From: an uncultured Aquincola sp.
Lineage (GTDB): Bacteria > Pseudomonadota > Gammaproteobacteria > Burkholderiales > Burkholderiaceae
Length of the DNA: 7,582 nt
Assembly: GCA_937883885.1 (NCBI GenBank)
Contig: CAKZXL010000831.1
Span: 1-7,582, forward strand
Reading direction: 5' to 3'
Shown: piece by piece, positions 6,946 to 7,582 of the stretch
Layout of the letters: every line of letters begins with the position of its first letter
How positions within the stretch are numbered: the stretch's first letter is position 1
Notes under the pieces: generated by a model
What the model saw: the letters and a program-made list of their open reading frames with translations, nothing else
Database searches by the model: none
Told to the model about the DNA's origin: nothing
Made by a program: the position numbers and the translations under genes

Positions 6946-7582
6946 CCGAGCAGCCGCTGATCCACGGCCAGGGCACGCCGGCGGCCGCATGGGCCGCCTG
7001 CCCGCTGCTGCAGGCCGCGCCGGTGATCGATGCGATGCAACTGCTGCCCGCGCACCGGCGGGCGGTGGTGGTGGCGCCGCACCCCGATGACGAGCTGCTG
7101 GCCGTCGGCGGCCTGTTGTGGCAATGGGCCGCGGCCGGCCGCACGCTGCTGGTGGTGGGCGTGACCGATGGCGAAGCCGGCCTGCCTGCCGGCGACACCA
7201 CCTTGCCGCATCGGCTGGCCGACCGGCGGCGCACGGAGCGCCGGCTGGGCCTGGCCCGCCTGGGCGTGGCCGCCGCAGCCATCCATCCGCTGGGCTTGCA
7301 CGATGGCGGCGTGACGGCCCAGCAGGCGCGTCTGACCGATGCGCTCACGCGCCTGCTGCGGCCCGGCGATCTGGCCATCACGCCCTGGCGGCACGACGGC
7401 CACCCCGACCACGACGCCACCGGCCGCGCCTGCGCCGCCGCCTGCGCAGCCACCGGCGCGCAGCTGCTGGAGGTGCCGGTGTGGACCTGGCACTGGGCCC
7501 GGCCCGGCGATGCGCGCGTGCCCTGGCAGCTCCTGCGCCAGCTGCCGCTGCCGGCCGAGGCCCTGCGTGCCAAGCAGGAGGC
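6933..7582 (+). CDS. PIG-L family zinc deacetylase (partial, cut by window end)
   Basis: N-terminal 216 residues of a PIG-L/LmbE-like deacetylase; the frame is still open at the right edge. The family removes N-acetyl groups from sugars such as GlcNAc conjugates (MshB and BshB are characterised members). The metal site is complete: HPDDE at residues 50-54 and HPDHD at 157-161. By analogy with MshB, H50, D53 and H160 bind zinc and D52 is the general base. Between them are VVGVTDGEAGLP and LHDGGV, typical of the fold. After the second motif come VPVWTWHWARPGD and LRAKQEA, as in family members clustered with methyltransferases. The start is GTG at 6933 with AGGAGG 7 bases upstream; it overlaps the preceding gene by 13 bases in another frame. 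No signal peptide is seen, so it is probably cytoplasmic. The substrate cannot be deduced. Confidence 0.92.
   Translation, partial: MGAVAEQPLIHGQGTPAAAWAACPLLQAAPVIDAMQLLPAHRRAVVVAPHPDDELLAVGGLLWQWAAAGRTLLVVGVTDGEAGLPAGDTTLPHRLADRRRTERRLGLARLGVAAAAIHPLGLHDGGVTAQQARLTDALTRLLRPGDLAITPWRHDGHPDHDATGRACAAACAATGAQLLEVPVWTWHWARPGDARVPWQLLRQLPLPAEALRAKQE

Overview
The window is very GC-rich, with dense coding and strong third-position G/C bias. It reads like a chromosomal segment of a betaproteobacterium, probably Burkholderiales (Rubrivivax/Leptothrix/Roseateles/Ideonella-like). This placement rests on three things: overall composition, the style of the GC-rich intergenic repeat at the left end (which I recall as typical of that group), and close similarity of the central operon to E. 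coli paoABC with a Tat-dependent small subunit. No tRNA, rRNA, CRISPR array, transposase or phage gene was seen.

Layout from left to right. Positions 1-138 hold two near-identical copies (62 and 60 bp, 78 bp period) of a GC-rich, hairpin-forming intergenic repeat; the second copy ends one base from the stop codon of the next gene. Positions 140-1657 (minus) encode a methyl-accepting chemotaxis protein with a single-Cache periplasmic sensor. Positions 1671-1715 hold a strong intrinsic terminator for the operon that arrives from the right. Positions 1745-5545 (minus) are a tightly packed three-gene operon, paoA-paoB-paoC, encoding the [2Fe-2S], FAD/[4Fe-4S] and molybdenum subunits of a periplasmic aldehyde oxidoreductase of the xanthine dehydrogenase family. 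Positions 5546-5784 are a divergent intergenic region. From 5785 to the right edge (plus) lies a second, translationally coupled operon: an atypical acyl-CoA-dehydrogenase-like flavoprotein followed by a PIG-L-type zinc deacetylase, cut by the window edge.

How the genes work together. PaoA carries the twin-arginine signal and probably carries the folded PaoABC heterotrimer to the periplasm, where PaoC oxidises aldehydes at a molybdenum cofactor and passes electrons through two [2Fe-2S] clusters to FAD. The gene for the maturation chaperone PaoD, which follows paoC in E. coli, is absent here: a terminator stands in its place. The chemoreceptor has its own start just past that terminator. The plus-strand pair is the least understood part: an ACAD-fold protein lacking an obvious catalytic glutamate, coupled to a PIG-L deacetylase. 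It looks like the beginning of a small modification or biosynthetic cluster that continues outside the window.
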